From CAZKNF01 sp964554105 (GTDB lineage Bacteria > Bacteroidota > Rhodothermia > Rhodothermales > VXPQ01), in NCBI GenBank assembly GCA_964554105.1, contig CAZKNF010000074.1, positions 1 through 17,428 on the forward strand: DNA of 17,428 nucleotides, in the 5' to 3' direction. The stretch's first letter is position 1; each line of letters begins with the position of its first letter. Under the pieces are notes generated by a model. It was not told where the DNA came from. It did no database searches and saw only the letters and a program-made list of their open reading frames with translations. A program made the translations under genes and the position numbers. Below, in pieces: positions 1 to 7,629 of the stretch.

Positions 1-73
1 GGGCCCGTAGCTCAGCGGTTAGAGCAGTGGACTCATAATCCATTGGCCGCAGGTTCAAATCCTGCCGGGCCCA
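1..73 (+). tRNA. tRNA-Ile2 (anticodon CAT, lysidine type)
   Basis: A full cloverleaf is visible. The acceptor stem GGGCCCG pairs with CGGGCCC, followed by discriminator A73. The D arm is GCTC/GAGC, the anticodon stem GTGGA/TCCAT, and the T arm GCAGG/CCTGC around TTCAAAT. The loop CTCATAA places anticodon CAT at 34-36, which could be Met or Ile2. I favour Ile2: the body resembles E. coli ileX more than metT, and the acceptor carries C4-G69, C5-G68 and C6-G67, known positive determinants for TilS, which converts C34 to lysidine so the tRNA reads AUA. It is not an initiator because it lacks the three G-C pairs of the anticodon stem. CCA is not encoded. The gene starts at the first base of the window. 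Confidence 0.93.
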
Positions 74-107
74 CATTTCTGCTCGCCATCTAGGCTGATC
101 GCTGCGC

Positions 108-1181
108 TCACTGCGGATTTAGTTCGCCCATCTTCTGCCGGAAAAATCGGCCCTGACGCGTCGGTTCGAAATCCCAGTTCTCGATGAGCTGCGGGGACCA
201 CTGGGGATCGAAGACCCAGGCGGTCCACGAGATGCCACGGGCTTCAAAGAAGTCGATGATCGCCTCACCGTAGGTTTCATCGCCGATTACGGGGACGTGC
301 GCACCACGGTCGTCCTCCCCCATGAAGCCGAATTCGGTGGCCATGAGCGGGTACGTCTCGGCCGCAAATCCGAAATCCGCCACCCACTTCTCCTCCCACG
401 GCGGCTCGCGCTTTTGCGGATACGGATGCGCCACGTACGCGATGCCGGAGGCGTCGATCGGCTCGTCACGCACGTGCGTGAGGTCGTATCCCCAGTTGAA
501 CCCCGCCACAAGCGGAATCGCGGATTCGTCGTGCTCGCGGATCACTCGAATCATCTCTTCGATCAAATCGGTGTACTCCGTCCATGTCATGCTGCCGAGG
601 CTGCCTCCGGAGCGGGTCGGTTCGTTGAACAGCTCGTAAAATGCAACGGTCGGATTCCCGGCATAGCGCTCCGCGATCGTTTCCCAGAACTCGAGCGTCT
701 CCGCCATCGATGTTTCGTAGATATCCCGAGGGAACTGTTCGGTCCGAAGGTTGCCGATCGAATGCCAGTCGATGATGACGTAGAGTCCGAGCTCCTCGGC
801 CCAGGCAATCCCGGCGTCGAGCAGCGCGAGATACGCGTCCTCGCCACGATCGCGCCACGCCTGTGGATGCACCGGAAAACGCACTATGGTCGCATTCCAC
901 GCCTTCGCAGCCTCGAAATACGACCGATTCCACTGACCGGCCCGCTCGAGCCGGTCCGGATCTGAAAACGAAACGCCGCGGAAGACGACGACCTCGCCGT
1001 CTTCATTCACGAACCGGTTGCCGTCCACCCGGATGTGCGCCATCTCGCCCGCTGCGTCCGGCGTAGAAGCGATCGACTGCGCGGAAGAATCCTCCTGCGC
1101 GAACGTAGAGGAGGCGAGCAGAAGCATCGCGACGATGGTGACGGCCGTCACGGCCGCCGTGGAAATCGAACGTGCATGCAT
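108..1181 (-). CDS. Secreted glycoside hydrolase family 5 (cellulase-like)
   Basis: This 357-residue protein is an extracytoplasmic endo-acting glycosidase of the GH5 TIM-barrel type. Residues 1-29 form a signal peptide with hydrophobic core AMLLLASS and likely cleavage after FAQ. The barrel begins with an N-terminal strand containing FRGV (67-70). Typical GH5 landmarks follow in order: VRFPVHP (100-106), IIDWHS (136-141), the acid/base motif F-Y-E-L-F-N-E-P with Glu187, a HPY motif at His252, and the nucleophile motif A-T-E-F-G with Glu283. The length suits a single catalytic domain with no carbohydrate-binding module or sorting tail. The substrate (beta-glucan, mannan or other) cannot be told from sequence. 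It is divergent from prfC across 128 bases and probably separately transcribed. Only 34 bases separate its stop from the tRNA. Function at family level is secure; specificity is not. Confidence 0.9.
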   Translation of the reverse strand: MHARSISTAAVTAVTIVAMLLLASSTFAQEDSSAQSIASTPDAAGEMAHIRVDGNRFVNEDGEVVVFRGVSFSDPDRLERAGQWNRSYFEAAKAWNATIVRFPVHPQAWRDRGEDAYLALLDAGIAWAEELGLYVIIDWHSIGNLRTEQFPRDIYETSMAETLEFWETIAERYAGNPTVAFYELFNEPTRSGGSLGSMTWTEYTDLIEEMIRVIREHDESAIPLVAGFNWGYDLTHVRDEPIDASGIAYVAHPYPQKREPPWEEKWVADFGFAAETYPLMATEFGFMGEDDRGAHVPVIGDETYGEAIIDFFEARGISWTAWVFDPQWSPQLIENWDFEPTRQGRFFRQKMGELNPQ

Positions 1182-1309
1182 GAGAATGGCGATCGAGTAG
1201 CGAGAATCGATGATTGCGCGGCTGCATCAACCTGCATCAGCCAACATAATCCGAGCACAATTCAATTTCGAGGCGAAAACCGAATACACACACGTCCGTT
1301 TACCACCCG

Positions 1310-2878
1310 ATGCACTCGAACTTCAAAAACGAAATCAAGCGCCGCCGGACGTTCGCCATCATCAGCCACCCTGATGCCGGCAAGACGACCGTGACCGAGC
1401 AGATTCTGCTCCAGGGAGGAGCGATCCGCACGGCCGGCGACATCCGGGCGCGGAAGACGGCGCGCCACGCGCGCAGCGACTGGATGGAGATCGAGAAGGA
1501 GCGCGGCATCTCGGTGACGTCGTCGGTCATGCAGCTCACCTTCGACGGCCATCGCCTGAACCTGCTCGACACACCAGGACACCACGATTTTTCAGAGGAC
1601 ACCTACCGGGTGCTGACGGCGGTCGACAGCGCGCTGATGGTCATTGACAGCGTGAAGGGCGTCGAGCAGCAGACGAAGAAGCTGATGGAGGTCTGCCGGA
1701 TGCGACACATGCCCATCCTGACCTTCATCAACAAACTCGACCGACCCGGCCGCGAGCCGCTCGATCTGCTGTCGGACATCGAGGACAGCCTCGGCATCGA
1801 GGCCGTGCCGCTGACCTGGCCGATCCGGCGGCATGGGAAATTCTGGGGCACATATCACCTGCAGAAGAAGACCCTGACGCGGTATGAGTCGCCCGACGAG
1901 GACGTCGTGGTGCCAGATCTGGACTCGGCCGTGCTCGATGACCTGCTGGGAAGCGAGGCCGACGACCTGCGGTTCGACATCCGACTGCTCGAGGAGGCGG
2001 GCGCCTCGTTCGACGTAGATCGATACCTCGAAGGGAAGCAGACGCCGGTGCTGTTCGGCAGCGCGCTGAACGGGTTCGGCATCGACGAGATGCTCGAAAC
2101 GTTCGTCCGGATTGCCCCGCCGCCCCTGCCGCGGCCGACCTCAGGCCGCGACGTCTCGCCATATGAGGAGAATTTCTCGGGCGTGGTCTTCAAGATCCAG
2201 GCCAACATGGATCCGAATCATCGCGATCGCATGGCGTTCATGCGGATCTGCTCCGGCAAGTTCGAACGCGGGATGACCGTGCAGCATCAGCGCCTGTCGC
2301 GCGAGCTGCGGCTGGCAAATGCTACGACGTTTTTTGCACAGGATCGGGTCGGAGCGGATGAAGCCTTTCCGGGCGACATCATCGGCATCCCGAATCACGG
2401 GACGATAAGGATCGGCGACTCGGTGTCCGCGAACGAATTCCTGCAGTTCACCGGAATCCCGAGCTTTGCCCCGGAGCATTTCAAGAAGGCAACCCTGAAG
2501 AACGCCCTGCGCGCAAAGCATCTGGAGAAGGGGCTGCATCAGCTCATCGAAGAGGGGGCGATCCAGCTCTTTCGGCCGATCGACGGCAATGACTACATTC
2601 TCGGCGCGGTGGGGGAGCTGCAGTTCGACGTCGTGTCGACGCGCCTGCGCAACGAATACAACGTGGACGTGCTGCTGATGCCGATGTCGTACGTGGCCGC
2701 CCGGTGGGTGGAAGGCGACCCTGCCGACATCGACGCGTTCATGAAAAAAAATCGCCACCGGATTGCACGGGACGTCGACGGCACGATCGTCTTTCTGGCG
2801 GAGAGTCCATACTGGCTGGAGCGGATCGTGAACGACTATCCGAAGCTGCGCTTCCGCGAGACAAAGGAGAACATCTAG
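1310..2878 (+). CDS. prfC: Peptide chain release factor 3 (RF3)
   Basis: RF3 is the cytoplasmic translational GTPase that removes RF1 or RF2 from the ribosome after peptide release. The 522 residues match the family length. The G domain shows G1 SHPDAGKTT (19-27), a switch I region with RGISVTSSV, G3 DTPGHHDF (87-94) and G4 NKLD (141-144). The RF3-specific stretch LFGSALNGFGIDEML follows near residue 250, then domains II and III, including AVGELQFDVV, a landmark shared with EF-G-like factors. No frameshift or missing key residue is seen. The start is the first in-frame ATG and sits directly before the conserved N-terminal helix; no SD sequence is visible. An aldo/keto reductase gene starts 24 bases after its stop, so the two may be co-transcribed, although their functions are unrelated. 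Confidence 0.97.
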   Translation: MHSNFKNEIKRRRTFAIISHPDAGKTTVTEQILLQGGAIRTAGDIRARKTARHARSDWMEIEKERGISVTSSVMQLTFDGHRLNLLDTPGHHDFSEDTYRVLTAVDSALMVIDSVKGVEQQTKKLMEVCRMRHMPILTFINKLDRPGREPLDLLSDIEDSLGIEAVPLTWPIRRHGKFWGTYHLQKKTLTRYESPDEDVVVPDLDSAVLDDLLGSEADDLRFDIRLLEEAGASFDVDRYLEGKQTPVLFGSALNGFGIDEMLETFVRIAPPPLPRPTSGRDVSPYEENFSGVVFKIQANMDPNHRDRMAFMRICSGKFERGMTVQHQRLSRELRLANATTFFAQDRVGADEAFPGDIIGIPNHGTIRIGDSVSANEFLQFTGIPSFAPEHFKKATLKNALRAKHLEKGLHQLIEEGAIQLFRPIDGNDYILGAVGELQFDVVSTRLRNEYNVDVLLMPMSYVAARWVEGDPADIDAFMKKNRHRIARDVDGTIVFLAESPYWLERIVNDYPKLRFRETKENI

Positions 2879-2902
2879 CGCATACTACGACATTTTGAGA
2901 AT

Positions 2903-3892
2903 ATGACGCCGACGGTCGACCCGCGATACGAAAACATGCAGTACCGCCGCTGTGGATCGAGCGGGCTCAAGCTGCCGGCTATTTCTCTAGGTCTATGGCA
3001 CAATTTCGGCGGCATCGACGCGCACGAGAATGCACGCCAAATGGCCGTTCGCGCGTTCGATCTGGGCATCACACACTTCGATCTGGCCAACAATTACGGT
3101 CCGCCGCCGGGTTCGGCCGAGGAATCTTTCGGCCGCATTCTGCACACCGATCTGTCCGGGCGGCGCGACGAGCTCATCATATCCACCAAAGCCGGCTACT
3201 GGATGTGGCCGGGGCCCTACGGTGACGGCGGATCGCGGAAGTACCTTCTGGCGAGTCTCGACCAGAGTTTGATGCGGATGGGGATCGACTACGTCGACAT
3301 TTTCTACCATCACCGGCCCGATCCCGAGACTCCGGTCGAAGAATCGATGATGGCGCTTGATCAGGCTGTCCGCCAGGGCAAAGCGCTTTATGTGGGGATC
3401 TCCTCCTACGATGCGCGTCAGACTCGGGAAGCCGCGCAAATCCTTCGGGATCTCGGCACGCCGTTTCTCATCCACCAGCCGAATTACAGCATGTTCGACA
3501 GGTGGATCGAGGATGGCTTGCTCGACGTGCTCGAAGAAGAAGGCACCGGCTGCATCGTCTTTTCGCCGCTGGCTCAGGGCTTGCTGACGAACAAGTATCT
3601 CCGCGGTATTCCGGAAGATTCGCGCGCTGCAAAATCGGACGGCGCGCTGGCCCCCGAAAGCGTCACCGAAGAACGAATCGCACAGGCGCGCCGCCTCAAC
3701 GACCTCGCCGCCTCCCGCGGCCAATCGCTCGCACAGCTTGCCCTCGTCTGGGTCCTTCGCCATCCGCAGGTGACCTCGGCTCTGATCGGCGCGAGCCGGG
3801 TAGAGCAAATCGAGGAAAACGTAGCCGCGCTCGAGAATCTGAATCTGACGGACGCCGAGCTGCAAGACATAGAGGACATCCTGATCAGCTGA
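2903..3892 (+). CDS. gpr: Aldo/keto reductase, YghZ/Gpr type
   Basis: This 329-residue NADPH-dependent reductase closely follows E. coli YghZ, which reduces L-glyceraldehyde 3-phosphate and methylglyoxal. Matching stretches include SLGLWHNFG (28-36), DLGITHFDLANNYGPPPGSA (53-72), DELIISTKAGY, GSRKYLLASLDQSL, GKALYVGISSY and SALIGASR. The catalytic tetrad is intact: Asp60, Tyr65, Lys96 and His137, the latter in YHHR where E. coli has YSHR. There is no signal peptide, so it is cytoplasmic. The N-terminus (DPRYENMQYRRCG) aligns with the E. coli protein, supporting the first ATG rather than the internal Met12. The C-terminal tail is shorter than in E. coli. The gene lies 24 bases after prfC and 10 bases before the epimerase-family gene. 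A role in detoxifying reactive sugar aldehydes is likely; the true substrate is uncertain. Confidence 0.88.
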   Translation: MTPTVDPRYENMQYRRCGSSGLKLPAISLGLWHNFGGIDAHENARQMAVRAFDLGITHFDLANNYGPPPGSAEESFGRILHTDLSGRRDELIISTKAGYWMWPGPYGDGGSRKYLLASLDQSLMRMGIDYVDIFYHHRPDPETPVEESMMALDQAVRQGKALYVGISSYDARQTREAAQILRDLGTPFLIHQPNYSMFDRWIEDGLLDVLEEEGTGCIVFSPLAQGLLTNKYLRGIPEDSRAAKSDGALAPESVTEERIAQARRLNDLAASRGQSLAQLALVWVLRHPQVTSALIGASRVEQIEENVAALENLNLTDAELQDIEDILIS

Positions 3893-3902
3893 TCGTCAAG
3901 CT

Positions 3903-5306
3903 ATGAATCGCTTTGGAATCCGGTTTTTGACTCGCGAACGGTGCAGCACCAGTCTGGCGACGGTGCTGGTTCTGGCAGTATGGGCGATGCCGATCGTCGG
4001 TCCGCCGACCTGGCATTCGGTGGCCGCCGCGCAGGAGGCGCAGCTCGCCGACTCGATTCGCCTCTCCCTGCAGGAGGATCTGCTCGACGCCTGGTATCCC
4101 CGCGTGATCGACGATGAGCACGGCGGTTATCTGAGCGATTTCACGCTCGATTGGGAGGCGTTTGGCGAGCAGGACAAGTTCATCGTGACACAGGCCAGAC
4201 ACGTCTGGACGCTCGCCAGGGCGGCGGAATTCTTCCCTGAACGGCGCGACGCCTACCTCCCAGCGGCAGCACAGGGCGTCGACTTCCTTCGCGAGAAGAT
4301 GTGGGACGCGGAGCATGGCGGCTTCGTCTCACTGGTGACGCGCGAGGGCGAGGTGAAGTCCGCCGGAAACAGCTTTACGCTCGGCAAGACGGCGTACGGC
4401 AACGCATTCGCATTGTATGGCCTGGCCGCATATCACGATGTGAGCGGCGACGAAGAGGCGCTCGAACTGGCGCAGCGGAGCTTTCACTGGATCGACGAGC
4501 ATATGCACGATCCGGAGCACGGCGGCTACTTCCAGTTTGTCGAGCAGGACGGCGAGCCTCTTCCAGACGGTTTCGGAGACCAGCCGCCCAAAGACCAGAA
4601 CAGCAGCATCCACCTCCTCGAGGCATTCACCGAGTTCTATAATGTCTGGCCCGATCCCGTACTGCGCGAACGCCTCGAAGAGATGCTCGTCCTCGTTCGT
4701 GATACCATGACGGATGATGACGGCTACCTCCGACTCTATTTCGAACCGGACTGGACCCCGATCTCTCATCGCGACTCGAGTGATGCATTCATCCGCGAAA
4801 ATCTGGGCCTCGATCATGTTTCGTACGGCCACGACGTCGAGACGGCATACCTTATGCTGGAGGCGGCCCACGCGCTCGGCGTCGACCCCGCGCCTACGCT
4901 GGCAGTCGGAAAACGGATGGTGGATCATGCACTCGACCACGGTTGGGACGACGAGCACGGCGGATTCGTAGACGCCGGCTACTATTTCGACCCCGACGGC
5001 CCTCCCGAGATCGTCCGAGATTCAAAAGCATGGTGGGCCCAGGCCGAGGCGCTGAACACCATGCTGATGATGGAGGACCTTTATCCGGATGACCCTCGCA
5101 ACTACGGTGAGCACTTCGAAGCGATGTGGTCATACATCCAGGACTATCTCATCGATCATGAACACGGCGGATGGTACGTCGACGGCCTGGATACCGAACC
5201 AGAGGCCCGAAGGGAGCCGAAGGCAGGCATCTGGAAGGGCGCCTATCATGACGCACGCGCGCTGATGAACGTGGTGCGTGCACTGTCCGGCGAGACGCAG
5301 CGATGA
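3903..5306 (+). CDS. Exported N-acylglucosamine/cellobiose 2-epimerase family protein
   Basis: This 467-residue protein has the (alpha/alpha)6 barrel pattern of the AGE family, which interconverts sugars at C2 or isomerises aldoses. Residues Arg99-His100 (QARHVW), Asn233 and His237 (NSSIH), His310 and Glu313 (GHDVE), and Trp444 and His449 (WKGAYH) reproduce the order and spacing of the active-site set known from Rhodothermus marinus cellobiose 2-epimerase. This supports an active epimerase, and cellobiose or mannobiose is plausible. Unlike typical cytoplasmic members, it carries an N-terminal extension with a hydrophobic segment (about residues 18-33) and a likely cleavage near AAAQ (41-44), so export is inferred. 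Five copies of a D-x-E-H-G-G motif occur at about 71, 135, 203, 349 and 418. The gene starts 10 bases after the aldo/keto reductase and is probably in one operon with it. Confidence 0.87.
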   Translation: MNRFGIRFLTRERCSTSLATVLVLAVWAMPIVGPPTWHSVAAAQEAQLADSIRLSLQEDLLDAWYPRVIDDEHGGYLSDFTLDWEAFGEQDKFIVTQARHVWTLARAAEFFPERRDAYLPAAAQGVDFLREKMWDAEHGGFVSLVTREGEVKSAGNSFTLGKTAYGNAFALYGLAAYHDVSGDEEALELAQRSFHWIDEHMHDPEHGGYFQFVEQDGEPLPDGFGDQPPKDQNSSIHLLEAFTEFYNVWPDPVLRERLEEMLVLVRDTMTDDDGYLRLYFEPDWTPISHRDSSDAFIRENLGLDHVSYGHDVETAYLMLEAAHALGVDPAPTLAVGKRMVDHALDHGWDDEHGGFVDAGYYFDPDGPPEIVRDSKAWWAQAEALNTMLMMEDLYPDDPRNYGEHFEAMWSYIQDYLIDHEHGGWYVDGLDTEPEARREPKAGIWKGAYHDARALMNVVRALSGETQR

Positions 5307-5382
5307 GGCTCGTGCCTAAGTGCAAGTCCACTTCTACGCGAATTGGGTCGTTCTGTGAGTCGGCATTCGTTGCGGACCTAAT

Positions 5383-5401
5383 TCGGTGGGGATTCCCCCG
5401 A
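5383..5401. promoter_or_regulatory. Palindrome with GGGATTCCCC core upstream of the stress protein
   Basis: TCGG, a bulged T, then GGG pairs with CCCCCGA across a GATT loop. The core GGGATTCCCC is almost the same as the core of the palindrome upstream of the glycyl radical enzyme at 7405-7421 (GGGATTTCCCC). It lies about 145 bases before the stress-protein start codon. I infer a dimeric regulator site; an RNA hairpin is the alternative. Confidence 0.4.
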
Positions 5402-5437
5402 CACTTCAACCCGCGATTCTCTCACCCCTGCTCTGGT

Positions 5438-5512
5438 GATTGCCTCGTGTTCGTTGATCGTGCAATCGTCTAGAATATCACTGCGATAAACCTAGACGGC
5501 CGCGCAGTGCGG
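5438..5512 (+). repeat. Chained inverted repeats in the stress-protein leader
   Basis: GATTGC (5438-5443) pairs with GCAATC (5462-5467) over 18 bases. Immediately after, CGTCTAG (5467-5473) pairs with CTAGACG (5492-5498), also over 18 bases. CACTGCG (5479-5485) pairs with CGCAGTG (5503-5509) over 17 bases, interleaved with the previous pair. CCGC/GCGG makes a further short hairpin at about 5500-5512. The arms are exact; a regulatory role (operators or alternative mRNA folds) is inference. Confidence 0.4.
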
Positions 5513-5530
5513 CATATCGAAACAACGACG

Positions 5531-5537
5531 GGAGGAG
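5531..5537 (+). promoter_or_regulatory. Shine-Dalgarno sequence fixing the stress-protein start
   Basis: GGAGGAG lies 8 bases before the ATG at 5546. This strong SD sequence, unusual in this window, selects that ATG over the in-frame ATG at 5507, which has none and would add 13 residues unlike the family N-terminus. Confidence 0.8.
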
Positions 5538-5545
5538 TAACCACC

Positions 5546-6427
5546 ATGCGTATCGACAGAATTCTCTTTCCCACGGATTTCTCTGAATGCGCGGAGCGTG
5601 TCTATTCGCATGCAGCGCACTTCGCCGCTCGCTACGATGCCGAGCTGCACGTACTGAACGTTGCACAATCGGACGTTCAATCTGGAAACGATCCGATGGG
5701 ATTCCTCGATCTGGAGCCGGAGAACGGGACGACGCTATCGCATGCTGTGGCACGCGGTGAAGTGAGTGAGGACGTCCTGGTCGTGCACAGCAGGATGACC
5801 GCGGCATCACCGGTGGATGGTATTCTGGAATATGCATCCACGCATGATATCGATCTGATTGTGATGGGGACGCACGGCCGGACCGGAGTCGACTACCTGT
5901 TGTCGGGCAGTGTGGCTGAGGATGTGGTGCGTCATGCCCGCTGCCCTATTCTGAGCGCCCGCTGCGTGGGTGAGGGTGGCTGGAAGGATCAGGTCCAGCG
6001 AATCCTCGTGCCGGTCGACTTTTCCGAGCACGGCCAGATTTCCATAGCGCTCGAGATCGCTCGAGCATATGGTGCTGAGATCGACATCGTCCACGTCATC
6101 GAGGAAGCCGTCCTCCCCACGATCTACGGGATCGAGCCGTTCTCGCCGGGTGCGGCAGTGCAACGAGATGGCACGGAGCAAGCATTGTGGAAACTTCTCG
6201 AAGGGGAAGATACGGAAGGTCTGACGATTCGCGTGCACGTGCAGATCGGCAATCCCACGCGCCGTATTCTGGATTTTGCAGAGGACGAAGGTTCGGACCT
6301 AATCGTGCTCTCCTCGCACGGACGCACCGGCGTCGCGCGGATTCTGCTGGGAAGTGTGGCGGAGAAGGTGGTTCGCCTTGCCGACGTACCCGTCTTCACG
6401 AACAAGGTTAAGTCTGATCAGGGTTAA
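5546..6427 (+). CDS. Tandem-domain universal stress protein (UspA family)
   Basis: This 293-residue cytoplasmic protein holds two Usp domains in tandem. Domain 1 (about 1-140) starts with RIDRILFPTDFSE and carries the ATP-binding pattern G-2x-G-9x-G-S at Gly108, Gly111 and Gly121-Ser122. Domain 2 (about 149-286) starts QRILVPVDFSEH and keeps Gly259 and Gly269-Ser270, but its first glycine is replaced by Ser256, so nucleotide binding there may be altered. Usp proteins of this class are induced by starvation, hypoxia or other stress. The leader is rich in inverted repeats, suggesting tight control. A TauE/SafE permease gene begins 133 bases downstream, a common pairing in bacteria. The glycyl radical enzyme beyond it makes an anaerobic-stress context plausible. 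Confidence 0.93.
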   Translation: MRIDRILFPTDFSECAERVYSHAAHFAARYDAELHVLNVAQSDVQSGNDPMGFLDLEPENGTTLSHAVARGEVSEDVLVVHSRMTAASPVDGILEYASTHDIDLIVMGTHGRTGVDYLLSGSVAEDVVRHARCPILSARCVGEGGWKDQVQRILVPVDFSEHGQISIALEIARAYGAEIDIVHVIEEAVLPTIYGIEPFSPGAAVQRDGTEQALWKLLEGEDTEGLTIRVHVQIGNPTRRILDFAEDEGSDLIVLSSHGRTGVARILLGSVAEKVVRLADVPVFTNKVKSDQG

Positions 6428-6560
6428 CCTTCATAGGATCAAGGCTTCGTTTTAAAATTGTTTTGCGGCTAGATGGTAGCAGGTGTCAAGGACGGAACCT
6501 TCGACCCCGAGACGGCCGGTTGTGGAGGGACTACGTCGATGCAACGGTGAGGCTAATGGT

Positions 6561-7328
6561 ATGCTGATCTGGTGGCTCGGGGCACTGCTCATCGGACTCG
6601 TCCTCGGTCTGCTGGGCTCCGGCGGATCTATTTTAACCGTACCCGTGCTCGTGTACCTCGTCGGGGAGCCAGACAAGCTTGCGATAGCCGAATCGCTAGG
6701 AATCGTGACGATCATCAGTCTGGTGGGCGCCGTTCCCTTCGCCGTCAAGAAGCTCGTGAACTGGCGAAGCGTGCTCCTTTTCGGAGTGCCGGGTATGGCC
6801 GGTGCCTATCTCGGTGCTTTCACGTCGACGTTCATCTCGGGCTCGGCGCAGCTGGTACTGTTCGCGGGCGTGATGCTGCTGGCGGCTGTCATGATGTTCC
6901 GCCGTAAAACTCCTCCGGTGGCGGGTTCGGGCACACGGCATGCGGCCTGGAAGCTGATGAGCGAAGGCGTCGCCGTCGGCGTGCTTACGGGCCTCGTGGG
7001 TGTAGGAGGAGGCTTTCTTATTGTACCCGCTCTCGTACTTCTCGCGGGACTGCCGATGCACATGGCCGTAGGTACCAGCCTGGCCATCATTGCGCTTAAA
7101 AGCAGCAGTGGTTTCTACAAGTACGTCGATGTACTTGCGGATGCAGGGATGTCGATCGACTGGAGACTCGTCCTGATCTTCGGGTCCGTCGGCATTGCCG
7201 GCAGCTTCATAGGGAGGCATGTCGGCGCGCGTATTTCCCAGGACAAATTGAAACAGGCGTTTGGGCTATTCCTGGTGATCATGGGTGTTTTTATCCTCTG
7301 GCAGAATGCCGGTACGCTTCTCGTCTGA
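6561..7328 (+). CDS. TauE/SafE (DUF81) family membrane permease
   Basis: This 255-residue integral membrane protein is built of two homologous halves, as is typical of the family. Each half opens with a glycine-rich helix: GLLGSGGSILTVPVLV (about 16-31) and GLVGVGGGFLIVPALV (about 144-159). About seven to eight hydrophobic segments are visible. Members export or import sulfite, sulfoacetate or other organosulfur anions; the substrate here is unknown. I place the start at 6561 because the family N-terminus begins directly with the membrane helix MLIWWLGALLIG and GGTGAGG-like sequence (GGTGAGG at 6546-6552) lies 8 bases upstream. The in-frame ATG at 6483 would add 26 charged residues unlike the family. 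It sits between the stress protein and the glycyl radical enzyme, on the same strand as both. Confidence 0.88.
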   Translation: MLIWWLGALLIGLVLGLLGSGGSILTVPVLVYLVGEPDKLAIAESLGIVTIISLVGAVPFAVKKLVNWRSVLLFGVPGMAGAYLGAFTSTFISGSAQLVLFAGVMLLAAVMMFRRKTPPVAGSGTRHAAWKLMSEGVAVGVLTGLVGVGGGFLIVPALVLLAGLPMHMAVGTSLAIIALKSSSGFYKYVDVLADAGMSIDWRLVLIFGSVGIAGSFIGRHVGARISQDKLKQAFGLFLVIMGVFILWQNAGTLLV

Positions 7329-7404
7329 CCAGTGCTGAAGTGGGATAGCTAAATCGGACGGCCAAAATTTTCCCGGAATCGACCGGAGCTGCACGAAGCG
7401 CTCT

Positions 7405-7421
7405 GTAGGGATTTCCCCTAC
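7405..7421. promoter_or_regulatory. Candidate operator GTAGGGATTTCCCCTAC
   Basis: The six-base arms GTAGGG and CCCTAC are perfect inverted repeats around ATTTC. The right arm is part of CCCTACG, which recurs at 7439-7445 and 7499-7505. The shape resembles sites of NarL/FixJ-class or similar dimeric regulators, but I cannot name the protein. It lies 208 bases before the glycyl radical enzyme start. Confidence 0.5.
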
Positions 7422-7454
7422 GGCCCCTTCCAGTGTCTCCCTACGTGACATTGT

Positions 7455-7476
7455 GCGTCGGTTCCACAACCGGCGC
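7455..7476 (+). other. Leader hairpin before the glycyl radical enzyme
   Basis: Arms GCGTCGGTT and AACCGGCGC form nine pairs (one G-U) closed by the tetraloop CCAC. No T-tract follows, so it does not look like a simple intrinsic terminator. It may be an mRNA stability or control element, or part of a regulator-binding region. Confidence 0.4.
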
Positions 7477-7629
7477 TTCGCGGAATAGGTAGATTGGCCC
7501 CTACGACGCAGCATCCATCCGTCTGCACGTATCCCTCTGCGCGTATGCATTTGCAAGTACCAATCCGTTCGCCAGGTACCCTGCATTCTGTTTCGGATCG
7601 ATTTTTCCAAAGCTGAAGTCCGCTTCGAC

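Larger units (their letters stand above)
7329..7629. other. 301-base leader region before the glycyl radical enzyme
   Basis: No credible gene lies here. The region holds the AAAATTTT palindrome near 7364-7371, the GTAGGG/CCCTAC palindrome (7405-7421), two further CCCTACG sites (7439-7445 and 7499-7505), a stable hairpin (7455-7476), and a direct repeat TCTGCACGTAT/TCTGCGCGTAT (7522-7532 and 7536-7546, period 14). No convincing -35/-10 pair or strong SD sequence is seen. Confidence 0.6.

Noticed and set aside
1..73. tRNA as a mobile-element attachment site
   Set aside because: No integrase and no repeat of the tRNA 3' end is seen downstream in the window.
2993..3865. Minus-strand open frame of 290 codons opposite the aldo/keto reductase
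   Set aside because: Shadow of a gene whose catalytic tetrad and family match are clear on the plus strand.
5454..5468. FNR-like site TTGAT before the stress protein
   Set aside because: Only the left half-site matches; the bases at the right half-site do not resemble ATCAA at the required spacing.
6483..6560. Earlier in-frame start for the TauE/SafE permease
   Set aside because: It adds a charged 26-residue segment before the first membrane helix, whereas the ATG at 6561 has a GGTGAGG sequence upstream and a family-like N-terminus.
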